A stretch of DNA of 64,000 nt, from NCBI GenBank assembly GCA_028288705.1, contig JAQBNH010000007.1:1-64000 (forward strand), written 5' to 3'. A model generated the notes under the pieces. It saw nothing but the letters and a program-made list of their open reading frames with translations, was not told the DNA's origin and searched no databases. This document shows, one piece after another, positions 55,101-64,000 of the stretch (its first letter is position 1; the number at the start of each line of letters is the position of its first letter). The position numbers and the translations under genes are program-made. Source of the stretch: Ferruginibacter sp. (GTDB taxonomy: Bacteria; Bacteroidota; Bacteroidia; Chitinophagales; Chitinophagaceae).

Positions 55101-58100
55101 AAAAAATAAATTATACCATTAAAAGCGGCTTTGAAAAGATCTGGCTGATCCACAACATTGCAAAAGCCGATAAAACCGTTTCGGCTTATTACCCTGTGCT
55201 ATCTGCCGGGAAAGATTTCGACCAGACTTTAAACATAACAGAAGCTGATCGCGGCGGCATCAGCCTTAACTATGCCTTTGTGCAACACAACCGCGTGTAC
55301 AGCGGAGATGAACTCATTGCGGTGCCCTGGACAAATAAAGAACTGGCAGTTTCTTATGAAACATTCCGTGATAAGATACTTCCGGGTAGTGAGGAGAAAT
55401 GGACAATAAAAATCGCCGGAGAAAAATCTGCACAAGTAGCTGCTGAAACCTTGGTGAGCATGTATGATGCATCGCTGGATCAGTTTAAACCACATAGCTG
55501 GACATCCTTAAAATCACTATGGCCGACGATCGGCAACTCGCTCGCATGGATGCAGCCCGGCTTTTCGGCGATCAATGCAGACGTACGCAACGCTGTACGT
55601 GAAACCTACCTGGATGGAATGAACCGTGCCTATGATGAGCTCACGAACGTGGGCTGGAATGATGGCTCTTACTACAATGATTATCGCAGGGATGTAGTTT
55701 ATTCTGCGGCTCCAATGGCTGCACGCGGAGAAGAGGTGATGGCAAATGCAGACGCTCGGCAAATGAAAGTCGTTAACCAGAAAAAAGAACTAGCAGGAAA
55801 GATCGCCATGGATACAACCAGCCTTGCAGCGGCGACGCCAGCACCCATCAAGAATGATGCGATCCAGGTGCGGAAAAATTTTAATGAAACGGCCTTCTTC
55901 TTTCCTGCATTAACAACGGATGCGAACGGCAACGTCGAATTTTCCTTTACCATTCCCGAAGCCCTTACGCAATGGAAACTCATGGCACTGGCCCATACAA
56001 AAGACCTGGCAAGTGGCTATGCAGAGAAAAATGTGCTCACTCAAAAACCGTTAATGGTTCAGCCAAACGCACCGAGATTCCTGCGTGAGGGCGACCAGGT
56101 GGAATTTTCTGCCAAGATCGTGAACATGACCGACAAGGAAATCACGGGCACCACGCAACTGGAACTCTTTGATGCCGCCAACAACAAACCTGTTGATGGC
56201 TGGTTTAAAAATGTATTTCCAACGCAATATTTTACGGTCGCTGCCGGGCAAAGCTTTGCCGTGAGGTTTCCTGTAGGCATTCCTGTGAATTTTAACAGCG
56301 CACTGACTTACCGCATTCGCGCGATCGCAAAGGACGGAACATTCAGCGATGGTGAAGAAGCCGCATTGCCTGTGCTCACAAACAGGATGCTCGTAACGGA
56401 AACTTTCCCGCTGAATATGAGGAACACGAATACGAAAAATTTCCGTTTCGATAAATTGCTGAACAGTGGCAATTCAGGATCGCTTACCCAACATGCATTA
56501 ACCGTTGAATACACGAGTAATCCTGCCTGGTATGCCGTTCAGGCCTTGCCTTACCTGATGGAATATCCTTACGAATGCGCGGAGCAGAATTTCAATCGCT
56601 ATTATGCAAATGTGCTCGCATCATTTATCAGCAACAGCACACCGAAAATAAAAGCGGTGTTTGAAAAATGGAAAACGCTGGACACCGCAGCATTGATGAG
56701 CAACCTGCAAAAAAATGAAGAGCTGAAGTCTGCGTTGCTTGCCGAAACCCCATGGGTGCTGGCCGCGCAAAATGAAACGCAGCAAAAGAAAAACATCGGC
56801 ATCCTGTTCGATATGGTTCGGCTGGGAAATGAAAAAGCAGCCACGCTAAAAAAATTGAAAGACATGCAATCGCCGAATGGTGGCTTTACCTGGTTCAAAG
56901 GCGGACCGGATGACCGCTATATCACGCAATACATCATCACGGGCATCGGGCATCTGAAAAAACTAAAAGCACTTAGTATTGAAGATTTTAATGCCCTCAA
57001 ACCAATTGTAGATAAAGGCCTTATTTATTTAGATGCGCGGTTAAAAGATGATTACAGTAACCTCTTGAAAAATAAAGCGAATTTAAAAAACAACAACCTT
57101 TCCTACATCGCTATCCAGTATTTGTATATGCGTAGTTTCTTTACAGAATCTAAAATTGCTGCTGGCACACAAACGGCGTTTACCTATTACCGTGACCAAT
57201 CGCAAAAATTCTGGCTGAGCAACAGCAAATACATGCAGGCAATGATCGCGCTGAGTTTATATCGCACGAACGATGCGAAGACGGCACAAGCCATTACGAA
57301 ATCGCTGAAAGAAAATTCCATCAGCAACGAAGAGTTGGGTATGTATTGGAAAGAATTTACGAGTGGCGGTTATTACTGGCACCAGGCACCTGTAGAAAGC
57401 CAGGCGCTGATGATCGAGGCTTTTTCCGATATCGACCAAAACAGCAGCGTGGTTGACGATATGAAAACCTGGTTGCTTAAACAAAAACAAACCAACCAAT
57501 GGGCCAGCACGAAAGCTACGGCTGAAGCCTGTTATGCCTTACTGCTAAACGGCAGCAACTGGCTGGCAGAAGAAAAGTCTGTCACTATCAGCCTGGGAAA
57601 TACGGTCATCCGCAGCGATGCCAATAACAGCCAGGCGGGCACTGGTTATTTTAAAGAAACGATCCCGGGAGAGAAAGTGCAGCAGGGTATGGGAAATATT
57701 ACTGTGAATATTTTACAGGCGAATAACCAGGCAGCTTCTGCTTCTACGAGCTGGGGTGCCGTTTACTGGCAGTATTTTGAAGACCTGGATAAGATCAGTT
57801 CTGCAGCAACGCCGTTGAAACTGGTGAAGAAACTGTTTATCGAAAAAAATTCAGCGAGAGGCCCGGTGCTGCAACCATTGAACGACGGAGATGAATTGCA
57901 TATCGGCGATAAACTAAAAGTGCGGATTGAATTGCGTGCCGACCGTGACATGGAATACATTCACATGAAAGATATGCGTGGCGCTTGTATGGAACCGGTG
58001 AATGTGATCAGCGGGTACAAATGGCAGGGCGGACTTGGCTATTACGAGAGCACGAAAGATGCCAGCACGAATTTCTTTTTCAGCTGGTTACCCAGAGGTA

Positions 58101-58240
58101 CTTACGTGTTTGAATACCCGATGTTTGTAACCCATGCCGGCAATTTTAGTAATGGCATCACAACAATCCAGTCGATGTATGCGCCTGAGTTCAGCAGCCA
58201 TTCGGAAGGTATCCGGGTGAACGTGAGTGGCGGTAAGTAA
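52148..58240 (+). CDS. Alpha-2-macroglobulin family protein with thioester motif
   Basis: 2030 residues with a signal peptide (MNWRKFLPLLFVALIHVISMNAQ). The N-terminal 350 residues are helical and repeat-like, followed by macroglobulin domains (MG2-like FLFTDRSIYRPGQTIFFKG at about 595). The A2M signature region NETAFFFPALTTDANGNVEF (about 1245) is followed by a thioester motif C1477-A-E-Q1480 in YECAEQNF, then the helical thioester domain and C-terminal MG domains. Bacterial A2Ms are thought to trap proteases in the periplasm. No PBP1C gene is adjacent, unlike the E. coli yfhM arrangement. The largest gene in the window. Confidence 0.93.
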   Translation: MNWRKFLPLLFVALIHVISMNAQPVNDYTNDWKKVAELEKKGLTKSALDQVVKIFDAALKAGNQTQQIKAAMYQMKYRNLVQEDNRENNIFYLDTLISRTAAPARNILQSMQASLFLSYREANRYKLYGRTALTEETAKDINTWSIEKLNATMSALYKASLQNEALLKNTKLAGYDAILVKGENTRNLRPTLYDLLAHRALDYFMMEENNITNPSYKFVLNDERFFSAAQPFSTIKFSARDSSALYYNAGLVLQDLIRFHLADGNTDALLDVDLKRLEFVNEHGIFADKTKLYEASLIALEKAHPSNPIIARAMFQRALIYFEAGQKYDPVTAKDQQFSLKKAKTLLEEIIKRFPKSEGAILAQNQLIGISQPTLTMQTEKVNVPLTPFRSLVTYRNIPQLYFRVVAISHDEMQKIERNDYDKIWSSLSALKPIRTWNITLPDLQDYQQHSTEIKTDGLPAGSYLLLASRNADFSMADNIMARQFIYVSQISYINNNRSELYVLHRDNGQPLPNAEVQVWQQVYNYSTRNYEQVKKEKYTADKNGFVKLQTSKEYMNNYLQVKYQGEELFTDETVQLSGYSSYQAPTRKATFLFTDRSIYRPGQTIFFKGIVIVTDSATKKSQVVPGFAGNISLYDANNQKLQTLQWTTNAFGSYNGSFVLPEGTLNGSFSLRDANNAVFYFNVEEYKRPKFSTEIKKPEGTYRLNDSITMTGLAKAYAGNNIDGAKVIYRVVRKVRYPIWWFGGYRKIWPPYGRGAEMEIVNGETVSDEHGEFTIRFKAIPDEAVDKKSQPVFYYEITADVTDINGETRTGTTSVAVAYQALQLEITSEDKLPADSLTNIRISSKNMNDLFEKAKLNVTLLKLKSPVKVYRARYWEMPDQFVMSREDFEKAFPYDAYKDEDQPANWPVEKTVMQVTDTTTASGKFAFPSQKLSAGWYKILVTTTDKYGEEVKAEKYIQLTDGQAGSITDAIQVNVSPAIALPGEKINYTIKSGFEKIWLIHNIAKADKTVSAYYPVLSAGKDFDQTLNITEADRGGISLNYAFVQHNRVYSGDELIAVPWTNKELAVSYETFRDKILPGSEEKWTIKIAGEKSAQVAAETLVSMYDASLDQFKPHSWTSLKSLWPTIGNSLAWMQPGFSAINADVRNAVRETYLDGMNRAYDELTNVGWNDGSYYNDYRRDVVYSAAPMAARGEEVMANADARQMKVVNQKKELAGKIAMDTTSLAAATPAPIKNDAIQVRKNFNETAFFFPALTTDANGNVEFSFTIPEALTQWKLMALAHTKDLASGYAEKNVLTQKPLMVQPNAPRFLREGDQVEFSAKIVNMTDKEITGTTQLELFDAANNKPVDGWFKNVFPTQYFTVAAGQSFAVRFPVGIPVNFNSALTYRIRAIAKDGTFSDGEEAALPVLTNRMLVTETFPLNMRNTNTKNFRFDKLLNSGNSGSLTQHALTVEYTSNPAWYAVQALPYLMEYPYECAEQNFNRYYANVLASFISNSTPKIKAVFEKWKTLDTAALMSNLQKNEELKSALLAETPWVLAAQNETQQKKNIGILFDMVRLGNEKAATLKKLKDMQSPNGGFTWFKGGPDDRYITQYIITGIGHLKKLKALSIEDFNALKPIVDKGLIYLDARLKDDYSNLLKNKANLKNNNLSYIAIQYLYMRSFFTESKIAAGTQTAFTYYRDQSQKFWLSNSKYMQAMIALSLYRTNDAKTAQAITKSLKENSISNEELGMYWKEFTSGGYYWHQAPVESQALMIEAFSDIDQNSSVVDDMKTWLLKQKQTNQWASTKATAEACYALLLNGSNWLAEEKSVTISLGNTVIRSDANNSQAGTGYFKETIPGEKVQQGMGNITVNILQANNQAASASTSWGAVYWQYFEDLDKISSAATPLKLVKKLFIEKNSARGPVLQPLNDGDELHIGDKLKVRIELRADRDMEYIHMKDMRGACMEPVNVISGYKWQGGLGYYESTKDASTNFFFSWLPRGTYVFEYPMFVTHAGNFSNGITTIQSMYAPEFSSHSEGIRVNVSGGK

Positions 58241-58264
58241 CCTGGACACAGAATGATAAAAAAT

Positions 58265-58304
58265 AAGTTAAACCCTTTCATTGCTGAGAGGGTTTTCTTT
58301 TTAT
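58265..58304 (+). terminator. Terminator after the alpha-2-macroglobulin gene
   Basis: AACCCT-(12 nt, with an inner TC/GA pair)-AGGGTT followed by TTCTTTTT (arms 58271-58276 and 58289-58294). Confidence 0.7.
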
Positions 58305-58314
58305 AAATTGCAGT

Positions 58315-58719
58315 ATGGCTGATCAGGAAGAACAATTATACCGCATTCCCATTAAATACCGGAGAATGGAAAATCTCCACATCGTGTTCTGGTTGTTTAA
58401 AGATATTGCCTGGTGCATGGTTTGGGAACCACTCGGCCTCGCCATGATCCTGCCTACACTAATCATCGCTATCGTGATTGCCTGGCGTACGCGCCAATAC
58501 ATGAGTGAACTTTGCCACAACCTTGCGGTAGTTTGCTGGATCTTCGCGAACTCTTACTGGATGGTCAGCGAATTCTTCGTGTTTGACAGCTATCCAGTCT
58601 GGGGCGATTATAGTTTTAAAGACCTGTCCATTATCCCGTTTGCAGCGGGCATCCTGATTCTCGCCTTTTATTATATCTGGTATAAACCCAGGCATAAGGA
58701 AGCGGTGGAAACGATGTGA
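58315..58719 (+). CDS. Small polytopic membrane protein
   Basis: 134 residues with four predicted transmembrane helices (IVFWLFKDIAWCMVW, LAMILPTLIIAIVIAW, LAVVCWIFANSYWMVSEFF and IIPFAAGILILAFYYIWY). A short hydrophilic N-terminus precedes them (MADQEEQLYRIPIKYRR). Looks like a conserved Bacteroidetes hypothetical; no function recognised. Preceded by the A2M terminator, so probably its own transcript. Confidence 0.75.
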   Translation: MADQEEQLYRIPIKYRRMENLHIVFWLFKDIAWCMVWEPLGLAMILPTLIIAIVIAWRTRQYMSELCHNLAVVCWIFANSYWMVSEFFVFDSYPVWGDYSFKDLSIIPFAAGILILAFYYIWYKPRHKEAVETM

Positions 58720-58817
58720 TGACTTAAATCAACGGCCCTCTTCCCGGAACAGTTTCATCATCGCATTTCTGCCTTCTGTACAGTAGAGGTAATTTTTCCT
58801 GTAAAGGCTGCACCGCG

Positions 58818-58825
58818 TATCTTTG
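58818..58825 (+). promoter_or_regulatory. Candidate -7 box of aspS
   Basis: Perfect TATCTTTG with TTTT at -33 spacing (20 bp). The TTG at 58823 used by the ORF track lies inside this box, which supports the ATG at 58847 as the real start with a leader of about 15 nt. Confidence 0.55.
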
Positions 58826-58846
58826 CGCCAAAAGATAAGTCATATC

Positions 58847-60676
58847 ATGTTCAGAACTCATACCTGCGGGGAAATAAGGATCGCCGACGTAAATAAAGAA
58901 ATTACGCTGGCCGGCTGGGTGCAAACAGTACGCAAATTTGGCAGCATCACCTTCGTCGATCTGCGCGACCGATATGGTATTACGCAATTATTATTTTCTG
59001 AAAGCCTGAATACTGAGCTCGAAGCGAACCCGTTGGGCCGGGAATTTGTTTTGCAGGTAACCGGAACCGTTAACGAACGCAGTAATAAGAATACTAATAT
59101 TCCTACCGGCGAAATAGAATTGCTGGTGAGCAAATTCAGCATCCTCAATAAATCTGCAACGCCGCCATTTACCATCCAGGATGATACCGATGGCGGTGAT
59201 GACCTGCGGATGAAATATCGTTTTCTCGATTTGCGCCGCAATGCGGTGAAGAAAAACCTCGAGCTCCGGTATGCCGTGGGCCGCAGCACGCGGAATTATC
59301 TTCATGAAAATAATTTCATGGATATTGAAACGCCTTTCCTGATCAAATCTACGCCGGAAGGTGCGCGGGATTTCGTTGTGCCAAGCCGCATGAACCCAGG
59401 CCAGTTCTATGCTTTACCGCAAAGTCCGCAAACATTTAAACAGTTATTAATGGTCAGTGGTTATGATCGTTATTACCAGATCGTAAAATGTTTTAGGGAT
59501 GAAGATCTCCGTGCAGATCGTCAACCGGAATTTACCCAGATCGATTGCGAAATGTGCTTTGTAGAACAGGAAGATATTCTGCAGATGTTCGAAGGACTGG
59601 TTAAACGAATTTTCAAAGACGTAAAAAATATTGATTATGCCGATATCATCGAACGCATGACCTGGCAGGATGCGATGTGGACTTACGGCAATGATAAACC
59701 GGATATCCGTTATGAGATGAAACTGGCGAATCTGAAATTTCCGGCACATACATTCCCCCATCAAGCGGATATTTCCTCCCTGATCACTGGCGTGGATTTT
59801 AAAGTGTTTGATGAAGCGGAAACCGTGATCGCCATTGCGGCACCGGGATGCAGCGAATACACACGCAAACAAACCGATGAGCTAACGGAGTGGGTGAAAC
59901 GCCCGCAGATCGGGATGAAAGGACTGGTTTTTATTAAGTGTAATGCAGACGGAACTTTTAAAAGCAGTGTAGATAAATTTTACCCTCCTGAAAAATTAAA
60001 AGCCATCGCAGAAGCAGCTTCGGCAAAACCGGGTGACCTGGTGCTGATCCTCGCCGGAGCGGAAGAGAAAACACGCAAAGCTACCAGCGATCTGCGTTTA
60101 CATTTAGGGCAATTACTTGGACTGCGCAAGCCGGCAGAATTTAAACTGCTTTGGGTACTTGATTTTCCATTATTTGAATATGCTGAAGAAGACAACCGTT
60201 GGGTAGCGCGTCATCATCCGTTTACATCGCCAAAGCCTTCTGATATCGCTACGATGATCGATAACAATCCGGCTATTGAGAACGCTGCAGAATATTTAAA
60301 ACACCCATATGCCGGCATCAAGGCCAATGCTTATGATATGGTGCTGAATGGAAATGAGATTGGCGGTGGCTCGATCAGGATCTACCAGCGTGATCTCCAG
60401 GAAAAAATGTTTGCCGCATTGGGCATGGATAAAGAAGAACAGCAACATAAATTCGGTTTCCTGCTCGGCGCATTTGAATATGGTGCACCACCACACGGCG
60501 GCATCGCATTTGGATTTGACAGGCTTTGCTCTATCATTGGCGGCAGCGAAGGCATCCGCGACTTTATCGCGTTTCCGAAAAACAATTCCGGCCGCGACAT
60601 GATGATCGATGCACCCGGAGCGATCGACGATAAACAGTTTGATGAACTGCAAATCAGGCTGGATCTTAAAGACTAA
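58847..60676 (+). CDS. aspS: Aspartyl-tRNA synthetase
   Basis: 609 residues from the ATG at 58847 ([26 protein letters not shown]). N-terminal OB-fold anticodon-binding domain (about 1-110), class II catalytic domain with [15 protein letters not shown], motif 2 [19 protein letters not shown], the bacterial GAD insertion domain (about 290-420) and motif 3 [15 protein letters not shown]. Charges tRNA-Asp in the cytosol; without AsnRS data, discriminating versus non-discriminating function is not determined. Monocistronic with a strong terminator. Confidence 0.97.
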   Translation: MFRTHTCGEIRIADVNKEITLAGWVQTVRKFGSITFVDLRDRYGITQLLFSESLNTELEANPLGREFVLQVTGTVNERSNKNTNIPTGEIELLVSKFSILNKSATPPFTIQDDTDGGDDLRMKYRFLDLRRNAVKKNLELRYAVGRSTRNYLHENNFMDIETPFLIKSTPEGARDFVVPSRMNPGQFYALPQSPQTFKQLLMVSGYDRYYQIVKCFRDEDLRADRQPEFTQIDCEMCFVEQEDILQMFEGLVKRIFKDVKNIDYADIIERMTWQDAMWTYGNDKPDIRYEMKLANLKFPAHTFPHQADISSLITGVDFKVFDEAETVIAIAAPGCSEYTRKQTDELTEWVKRPQIGMKGLVFIKCNADGTFKSSVDKFYPPEKLKAIAEAASAKPGDLVLILAGAEEKTRKATSDLRLHLGQLLGLRKPAEFKLLWVLDFPLFEYAEEDNRWVARHHPFTSPKPSDIATMIDNNPAIENAAEYLKHPYAGIKANAYDMVLNGNEIGGGSIRIYQRDLQEKMFAALGMDKEEQQHKFGFLLGAFEYGAPPHGGIAFGFDRLCSIIGGSEGIRDFIAFPKNNSGRDMMIDAPGAIDDKQFDELQIRLDLKD

Positions 60677-60701
60677 CGAGTCACCGATACGCAATAATTT
60701 T

Positions 60702-60728
60702 ATACCCGCCAGTGGCGGGTATTTTATT
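60702..60728 (+). terminator. Terminator of aspS
   Basis: ATACCCGCC-AGT-GGCGGGTAT followed by TTTATTTT; 9-bp perfect stem. Confidence 0.8.
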
Positions 60729-60773
60729 TTAGTTAACAGGAGAATGAATAACTTAGAAGGATAATCATTCACT

Positions 60774-61637
60774 ATGAAATATATAATGTCCCTGTTCTGC
60801 CTGAGCATTGCATTCGTCCAATTTGGTTGCAGTAAAAATGATACAGAAACGATTGGCACAAATGCAGCGGTATCCGCGAAGATCTTCAACCTGCCTTACG
60901 GTTCTGATCCAAAACAACAATTCGACATTTATCTTCCAGCCAATCGCAGCAGCTCCACAACAAAACTGATGATCATGATTCACGGTGGCGGCTGGACGCT
61001 GGGCGATAAAACTGATTTCACTGATTATATCGTGACGTTGCAAAATATGCTGCCGGATTACGCAGTCGTGAATATAAACTACCGCCTGGCCTCAGGTATT
61101 TACAACAGATTCCCGACGCAGGAAAACGATATTAAAACAGCTATAGATTTTATTTATGCAAACAGGGGAACCTATCACTACTCAGACAAGTTCGTCCTGC
61201 TGGGAGCCAGTGCCGGCGCGCATCTGGCTTTATTGCAAGCGTACAAATACAATAGCCCGGTAAAGGCAAAGGCCGTGGTAGATTTCTTTGGTCCGACAGA
61301 CATGGTGCAGATGTACAACAATCCTGCACCATTTGCGCCAAGGGATTCGATTGCTTCAGTGATGGGTGCAACACCAGCGGTTAATCCTGCATTATATTCA
61401 TCATCGAGCCCGATCAATTACGTAAATGCACAATCACCTCCCACGATCATTTTACAAGGCGGTGCGGATATCCTTGTTCAGCCAACTCAATCTTCCACTC
61501 TTCGGGATAAGTTAACATTGAATGCTGTAATTAACCAGTATGTTTTTTACCCGACTGAAAACCATGGGTGGGTTGGTGCAAACCTGTCGGATTCGTTCGA
61601 CAAGATCAAAGCATTTTTAACAGCCAACGTACAATAG
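60774..61637 (+). CDS. Lipoprotein alpha/beta hydrolase (carboxylesterase type)
   Basis: 287 residues. Lipobox VQFGC (Cys19) after MKYIMSLFCLSIAF. Hydrolase core: HGGGWTLGD, nucleophile loop GASAGAH, acid near GGADILV and catalytic His in ENHGW. Belongs to the acetyl esterase/BD-FAE-like group. Membrane-anchored, with substrate unknown. Distinct from the first esterase (44752-45894), which has the GESAGG motif. Followed 20 bp later by the transpeptidase-like gene. Confidence 0.88.
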   Translation: MKYIMSLFCLSIAFVQFGCSKNDTETIGTNAAVSAKIFNLPYGSDPKQQFDIYLPANRSSSTTKLMIMIHGGGWTLGDKTDFTDYIVTLQNMLPDYAVVNINYRLASGIYNRFPTQENDIKTAIDFIYANRGTYHYSDKFVLLGASAGAHLALLQAYKYNSPVKAKAVVDFFGPTDMVQMYNNPAPFAPRDSIASVMGATPAVNPALYSSSSPINYVNAQSPPTIILQGGADILVQPTQSSTLRDKLTLNAVINQYVFYPTENHGWVGANLSDSFDKIKAFLTANVQ

Positions 61638-61657
61638 TGTTTTAGTAATTTTACCGC

Positions 61658-62917
61658 ATGAAAGTTTTGCTGAAAATCCTTGTTGGCATTTTATTCACTC
61701 AAACGATTGTTGCGCAACCCGTTTTTAAAGATGCCACAAAGGCCAACCGCGATAAACTTTACCGTAACCTCGTAAAGAATACAATCACGCAAAATTTATC
61801 TTACCCCTTAACAGATTCTACCGAAGATTACTGGCAGGATGCTTTCCAGGCGATGGAACTGATTCATTATAAATCGCCATGGATAGAATCCCGTATCGAC
61901 CTGGCGATGACAGACCTGACCCAACGCAGTCCCGCGTTCCAGCGTGCTTTACTTGAAATGGCTTATTCTGAATTCGGCAATAAATATTATACCCCGGTGA
62001 AACTGTTGTTGATGCAAACTTCGGTGCCAAAGATCTTCGCGATGAGCGCCATCTATTTACTACATACAGTTAACGGCCCTGCAGATAATAATTTCCTTGC
62101 TGTGAAAACAAAGCAGTTGCTGGAAGCTAATAAAGAAAACCCGATCCTGGAGCAATTACTCTTTGAATTAAGCCAGCAAAATAAAAAAATGGCAATACCT
62201 TCTTTGCAGCCATTTTTTGATAAAGACTATCTTCCGGGAAATGTACTAATGTTTAGCTTTCAGCGCAGCAACCGCGATTATCCGGGGCTTGTATTGATCC
62301 GTGATGCCGGGGGAAATTTTATAAAATCCGACAGCACTTATTTCTCCGTTTCACAACTCGCCCGCAGCAACAGCAATATGCCGGGCTTTTTAACGAACGG
62401 CAATACACCCGAAGGCATTTTGAGAATGGAGGGTTTTGATCAGTCTAAAAGCAGTTTTATCGGGCCCACCACAAATGTGCAACTTACTATGCCTTTCGAA
62501 ATGAATGCCGCACATTTTTACCGCGATTCTACAATTACAGACACGACCTGGGACATTCATTATTACAAGGACCTGTTGCCGCAAAGTTTTAAAACATACA
62601 CCCCCTTATATCAATCTTTTTATGCAGGCAAAGCGGGTCGTAGCGAAATCATTGCGCACGGTACGACGGTGAACCCGGAATATTATTTTGGTCGCCCTTA
62701 TTACCCCTACACTCCTACACAAGGCTGCCTTTGTACAAAAGAAATATGGAGTGAAGAAAATGGTATACGCCTTGTCAGCGATCAGCAAAAACTTACTGAT
62801 GCGATTACGGCAGCAGGCGGGCCTCATGGATACACTATCGTGATCAATATTGACGACCAGGAAAGGCCTGTCAGCATCAGCGACATCCTTCCTTTTTTGA
62901 ATAAGGCTGAAAGATAA
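61658..62917 (+). CDS. Exported protein with possible L,D-transpeptidase-like motif
   Basis: 419 residues with a signal peptide (MKVLLKILVGILFTQTIVAQ). The N-terminal 200 residues are helical; the C-terminal third holds EIIAHGTTVNPEYYFGRPYY and, 22 residues after H334, TQGCLCT (C357), which resembles the H-x(n)-GC active site of YkuD L,D-transpeptidases. The spacing is longer than usual and the following Arg is replaced by Cys-Thr, so enzymatic identity is uncertain. Probably periplasmic. Sits 20 bp after the esterase gene and 23 bp before rarA. Confidence 0.6.
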   Translation: MKVLLKILVGILFTQTIVAQPVFKDATKANRDKLYRNLVKNTITQNLSYPLTDSTEDYWQDAFQAMELIHYKSPWIESRIDLAMTDLTQRSPAFQRALLEMAYSEFGNKYYTPVKLLLMQTSVPKIFAMSAIYLLHTVNGPADNNFLAVKTKQLLEANKENPILEQLLFELSQQNKKMAIPSLQPFFDKDYLPGNVLMFSFQRSNRDYPGLVLIRDAGGNFIKSDSTYFSVSQLARSNSNMPGFLTNGNTPEGILRMEGFDQSKSSFIGPTTNVQLTMPFEMNAAHFYRDSTITDTTWDIHYYKDLLPQSFKTYTPLYQSFYAGKAGRSEIIAHGTTVNPEYYFGRPYYPYTPTQGCLCTKEIWSEENGIRLVSDQQKLTDAITAAGGPHGYTIVINIDDQERPVSISDILPFLNKAER

Positions 62918-62940
62918 AGCTGCGGTCGTAACTTTATGTT

Positions 62941-64000
62941 ATGAGCTTAGCGCCACTGGCGGAACGCCTGCGTCCACAAACATTAAATGACCTTACCGGC
63001 CAGCAACATTTAACCGGCAAAGGCAGCATTCTCCGCACAGCAATCGAGCAGGGAAAAGTTCCTTCGATGATATTGTGGGGACCACCGGGTGTGGGAAAAA
63101 CAACGATCGCAAATATCATTGCAAACACTTTACAACAACCCTTTTATACGTTAAGCGCCATTTCCTCCGGCGTAAAAGATATTCGCGAAATTATTGAAGC
63201 AGCCAAAAGCCAGTCTGGCGCCATTCTTTTTATTGATGAGATCCATCGTTTCAACAAAGGGCAACAGGATGCCTTGTTGGGTGCTGTTGAAAAAGGCACC
63301 GTTACCTTGATTGGTGCAACAACGGAAAATCCTTCTTTTGAAGTGAATAGTGCCCTGCTCAGCCGCTGCCAGGTCTACGTTTTAAAAGCGCTGGATGCAG
63401 AAGATCTTGAAGCCTTATTAAAACAGGCCCTGCAAAAAGATGAAACGCTGAAGAAAAAAAACATTTCACTTAAGGAAACTGCTGCGTTATTAAAAATATC
63501 CGGCGGAGATGCCCGAAAATTACTGAATCTCCTGGAGCTGGTTACAGATGTGCTGGGAAAAAATGCAGTGATCACCGATGATGCCGTAATGGAAATCGCA
63601 CAGCAACGGATCGCTTTGTATGATAAAAAAGGCGAGCAGCATTACGATATTATTTCAGCATTTATTAAAAGCATGCGGGGCTCAGATCCTAACGGTGCAG
63701 TGTACTGGCTGGCGCGGATGATCGAAGGCGGTGAAGACGTAAAATTTATCGCAAGGCGTATGCTGATTTTTGCCAGTGAAGATATCGGCAACGCAAATCC
63801 CAATGCGCTTTTGCTGGCAACAAGTACATTCCAGGCTGTAACGATGATTGGCTATCCTGAAAGCCGGATCATTCTTTCCCAATGTGCCGTTTACCTCGCA
63901 TCTTCTGCAAAAAGCAATGCTTCCTATGAGGCAATTAATGCTGCAGGCGCAGCCGTTCGTACACACGGCGATTTACCAGTGCCACTTCACCTGCGGAACG
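62941..64000 (+). CDS. rarA: Replication-associated recombination protein A (partial, runs off window)
   Basis: Not in the ORF track because it runs past the window end; 353 codons visible from the ATG at 62941 ([23 protein letters not shown]). AAA+ ATPase: Walker [10 protein letters not shown], Walker [11 protein letters not shown], sensor 1 [11 protein letters not shown], arginine finger SALLSRC, sensor 2 GGDARKLLN. It then enters the MgsA C-terminal domain ([40 protein letters not shown]). Acts at stalled replication forks. 23 bp after the transpeptidase-like gene. Confidence 0.95.
   Translation, partial: MSLAPLAERLRPQTLNDLTGQQHLTGKGSILRTAIEQGKVPSMILWGPPGVGKTTIANIIANTLQQPFYTLSAISSGVKDIREIIEAAKSQSGAILFIDEIHRFNKGQQDALLGAVEKGTVTLIGATTENPSFEVNSALLSRCQVYVLKALDAEDLEALLKQALQKDETLKKKNISLKETAALLKISGGDARKLLNLLELVTDVLGKNAVITDDAVMEIAQQRIALYDKKGEQHYDIISAFIKSMRGSDPNGAVYWLARMIEGGEDVKFIARRMLIFASEDIGNANPNALLLATSTFQAVTMIGYPESRIILSQCAVYLASSAKSNASYEAINAAGAAVRTHGDLPVPLHLRN

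Noticed and set aside
58823-58846. TTG start of aspS used by the ORF track
   Set aside because: It lies inside a perfect -7 promoter box; [10 protein letters not shown] at 58847 matches the family N-terminus.

Overview
This window comes from a Bacteroidetes (Bacteroidota) chromosome. It starts inside a 16S rRNA gene on the minus strand whose 5' sequence looks like the Chitinophagaceae/Sphingobacteria side of the phylum; the family-level placement is an inference. Independent support comes from perfect or near-perfect Bacteroidetes promoter elements (-7 box TAnnTTTG, TTTG about 20 bp upstream), weak Shine-Dalgarno signals, Bacteroidetes-type DUF4476 proteins and the long SecA form. The content is almost all chromosomal housekeeping and catabolism. 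I see no prophage, CRISPR array, plasmid origin or classical insertion sequence.

Layout. 1-1130: 5' part of 16S rRNA with five tandem rRNA promoters. 1136-8810: truA, a DUF4476 protein, an M1 aminopeptidase, a structured intergenic region, a LemA/TPM operon and a lipoprotein. 8940-11380: gapA and pgk, separated by a terminator-like hairpin. 11500-17780: tRNA-Glu(TTC), then a complete trans-4-hydroxy-L-proline degradation set (epimerase, D-hydroxyproline dehydrogenase, DapA-like deaminase, ketoglutarate semialdehyde dehydrogenase), interrupted by an oppositely oriented membrane hydroxylase gene. 18069-21257: beta-CASP nuclease, M20 amidohydrolase and a SPOR protein. 21280-26440: a minus-strand deoC operon diverging from a nucleoside phosphorylase. 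26516-31049: two amidohydrolase-family proteins. 31110-37936: MlaF/MlaE-type ABC pair, malic enzyme, DUF4442, thioredoxin-like protein, lipoprotein and lysA. 38014-40366: scpB, a four-helix-bundle gene flanked by inverted repeats, and a solitary atpG. 40664-51080: secA, an XRE-like gene, an alpha/beta hydrolase, a HAD phosphatase, an ammonium transporter and sucD. 51173-64000: DUF4476 protein, a 2030-residue alpha-2-macroglobulin, aspS, a second hydrolase, a transpeptidase-like protein and the start of rarA.

How genes work together. The hydroxyproline genes form a complete route from trans-4-hydroxy-L-proline to 2-oxoglutarate. The deo region couples nucleoside phosphorolysis to deoxyribose-phosphate cleavage and aldehyde oxidation. 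gapA/pgk, malic enzyme, sucD and atpG are central metabolism.

The most unusual signal is in the deo operon. An apparently active deoxyribose-phosphate aldolase and an apparently active aldehyde dehydrogenase are each accompanied by a shorter paralogue that has lost its catalytic residues. The downstream amidohydrolase pair shows a related pattern of intact and metal-site-less domains. The second notable signal is the four-helix-bundle gene bracketed by inverted arrays of GTCATTG-like units, which looks like a small insertion between scpB and atpG.
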